Shown here piece after piece: positions 63,080 through 64,000 of a stretch of DNA of 64,000 nt. How positions within the stretch are numbered: position 1 is the first letter of the stretch; every line of letters starts with the position of its first letter. This DNA is from Bacteroidetes bacterium UBA2475 (GTDB lineage Bacteria; Bacteroidota; Bacteroidia; B-17B0; Aurantibacillaceae): assembly GCA_002342065.1 (NCBI GenBank), contig DDPF01000004.1, positions 1 to 64,000 on the forward strand, in the 5' to 3' direction. Position numbers and translations under genes: made by a program. A model generated the notes under the pieces. It did no database searches. It had not been told where the DNA came from and worked only from the letters and a program-made list of their open reading frames with translations.

Positions 63080-63589
63080 TTAAGAAATAGAATTTTGACT
63101 TCCCTTCATATGCTTTAAATTAATTGCATACATGATAATAAAAATAGAATCAATTAAAATTGAAAAGATCAATGAGCCATAAGATTTTCCACCATCTGCT
63201 GAAACACCAAGGTCTAATCCTAAAAAATTAGTAACCAACTCAGCGGCTACATAAATAAAAAAACCGATTTTATTCAAGCGCCACATCATTATTACACCAA
63301 CCAGCGAAAATATATTGGCAAAGAAATTATACAAACACAATTTACCTATCTCGTTAAAAAAAACGATGGGGTCCATTTCTTCCAACTGCGGTTGTTGCGC
63401 AATTATTTTATCCCAAACATTGGTAATTGTATCTTCACCTATAACGAGGCAAAATGAACCGAGACCATAAATCAATAACATTAAGCCGCAGGCTACGAAA
63501 GAGGTGATGCAAATAACTTTTAAAAATTGTGGCTTCTCCGGCAAGGGCGCAATATCATTTTGAAACCCGTTATTCATACTGTTTTCCAT
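63080..63589 (-). CDS. Four-TM membrane protein, unknown function, paralogue of the next gene
   Basis: The 169-residue protein has a short Asn-rich N terminus and four predicted helices: VICITSFVACGLMLLIYGLGSF, LYNFFANIFSLVGVIMMWRLN, GFFIYVAAELVTNFLG and SLIFSILIDSIFIIMYAINLKHM. The last two helices and the MYAINLKHM ending match GFYFYLIGEVLPYIG and VLYAVNLKYM of the gene at 63668, so they are tandem paralogues. I do not know the family. It lies directly upstream of the POT gene and may be co-transcribed with it. Confidence 0.75.
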   Translation of the reverse strand: MENSMNNGFQNDIAPLPEKPQFLKVICITSFVACGLMLLIYGLGSFCLVIGEDTITNVWDKIIAQQPQLEEMDPIVFFNEIGKLCLYNFFANIFSLVGVIMMWRLNKIGFFIYVAAELVTNFLGLDLGVSADGGKSYGSLIFSILIDSIFIIMYAINLKHMKGSQNSIS

Positions 63590-63667
63590 TAGCTTTTACT
63601 TTTATAATAAAGGTAAAAATGCTAATAAAAACAATGAAATACTAATAAAAATGGTCTCTAAAATTAA

Positions 63668-64000
63668 TTAATCAAATTGGCTGGGAGGTACCATGTATTT
63701 TAAATTCACAGCGTAAAGCACTATAAACACGGCGTCAAAAATTATCAAGACCGTTATTACAATACCTATTACTGCAGAACCAAAACTCCCGGCTAATGCA
63801 CTAGCAGCAGCCATTGCATCAGTGCCTGCAATTAGCAGACCTATGTAAGGCAGCACTTCACCAATGAGGTAAAAATAAAAACCGGTTTGTTTTAAATTCC
63901 ACATTTGCACTGCACCAAAAGCACACAATGCAATTGCAAGTACATTAAGCAAAGTGGTCATTATTTTTTTTGCCCCACCATTATCTGCCGCTATTGCAGC
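63668..64000 (-). CDS. Four-TM membrane protein, paralogue, 5' end outside the window
   Basis: At least 110 residues are encoded. The first ATG in the window is at 63961, but the frame stays open upstream to the edge (AAIAADNGGAKKI) and the paralogue at 63080 has about 70 more N-terminal residues, so the true start is probably beyond 64000. The visible part contains MWNLKQTGFYFYLIGEVLPY, two hydrophobic helices and VLYAVNLKYMVPPSQFD. Function unknown. Confidence 0.7.
   Translation of the reverse strand, partial: AAIAADNGGAKKIMTTLLNVLAIALCAFGAVQMWNLKQTGFYFYLIGEVLPYIGLLIAGTDAMAAASALAGSFGSAVIGIVITVLIIFDAVFIVLYAVNLKYMVPPSQFD

Overview
The window is about 64 kb of AT-rich chromosome from a member of the Bacteroidota, most likely a free-living, gliding or surface-adhering member near Flavobacteriales or Sphingobacteriales; the order is an inference. 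Signs of this are giant secreted proteins ending in the gliding-motility/type IX secretion type-B C-terminal domain, a RemB/Wzi-like barrel, the DUF3098-uppP-ftsX neighbourhood, a YfiT/bacillithiol-type transferase, absence of clear Shine-Dalgarno sequences, and several exact TAnnTTTG promoter -7 boxes. Most of the window is ordinary chromosome. I see no rRNA, tRNA, CRISPR array, phage or transposase gene.

Left part (1-17.6 kb): the 5' portion of a secreted DUF2341/LamG/Ig-like protein that lacks a normal start codon; ispD-polX; a peptide-binding lipoprotein; xthA; two TPR proteins, one a SpoIIE-type phosphatase; a membrane pyrophosphatase carrying a C-terminal YceI domain; a flavoprotein disulfide-reductase homologue without its redox cysteines; and a histidine kinase/response regulator pair.

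Middle (17.6-45.2 kb): two type-B CTD adhesins, one preceded by a small secreted protein; a Bax-inhibitor-like protein; the DUF3098-uppP-ftsX envelope cluster; a GDP-fucose/surface-polysaccharide operon (gmd, an unknown gene, fcl, RemB/Wzi-like, WecA-like); a TolC-family protein; a DedA protein with a double peptide-ABC ATPase; truA, an ABC exporter and trmB; and rlmD.

Right part (45.2-64 kb): four tandem cysteine-patterned small lipoproteins facing a MORN/von Willebrand A protein; pheS with a small TPR gene; a SWIM zinc-finger protein; a 2179-residue adhesin with about twenty Ig-like repeats and a recent block duplication; then bstA-like, sterol-desaturase-like and SF1 helicase genes in one operon; a roughly 425-bp MITE-like element with terminal inverted repeats; a POT peptide transporter; and two paralogous small membrane proteins, the second cut by the window edge.

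The recurring theme is cell-surface construction: lipid-carrier recycling, glycan synthesis, secreted adhesins and lipoproteins, beside RNA-modification and repair housekeeping genes. The best leads for something undescribed are the four-gene lipoprotein family with its MORN/vWA neighbour, the pyrophosphatase-YceI fusion, the cysteine-swapped flavoprotein and the palindromic intergenic elements.
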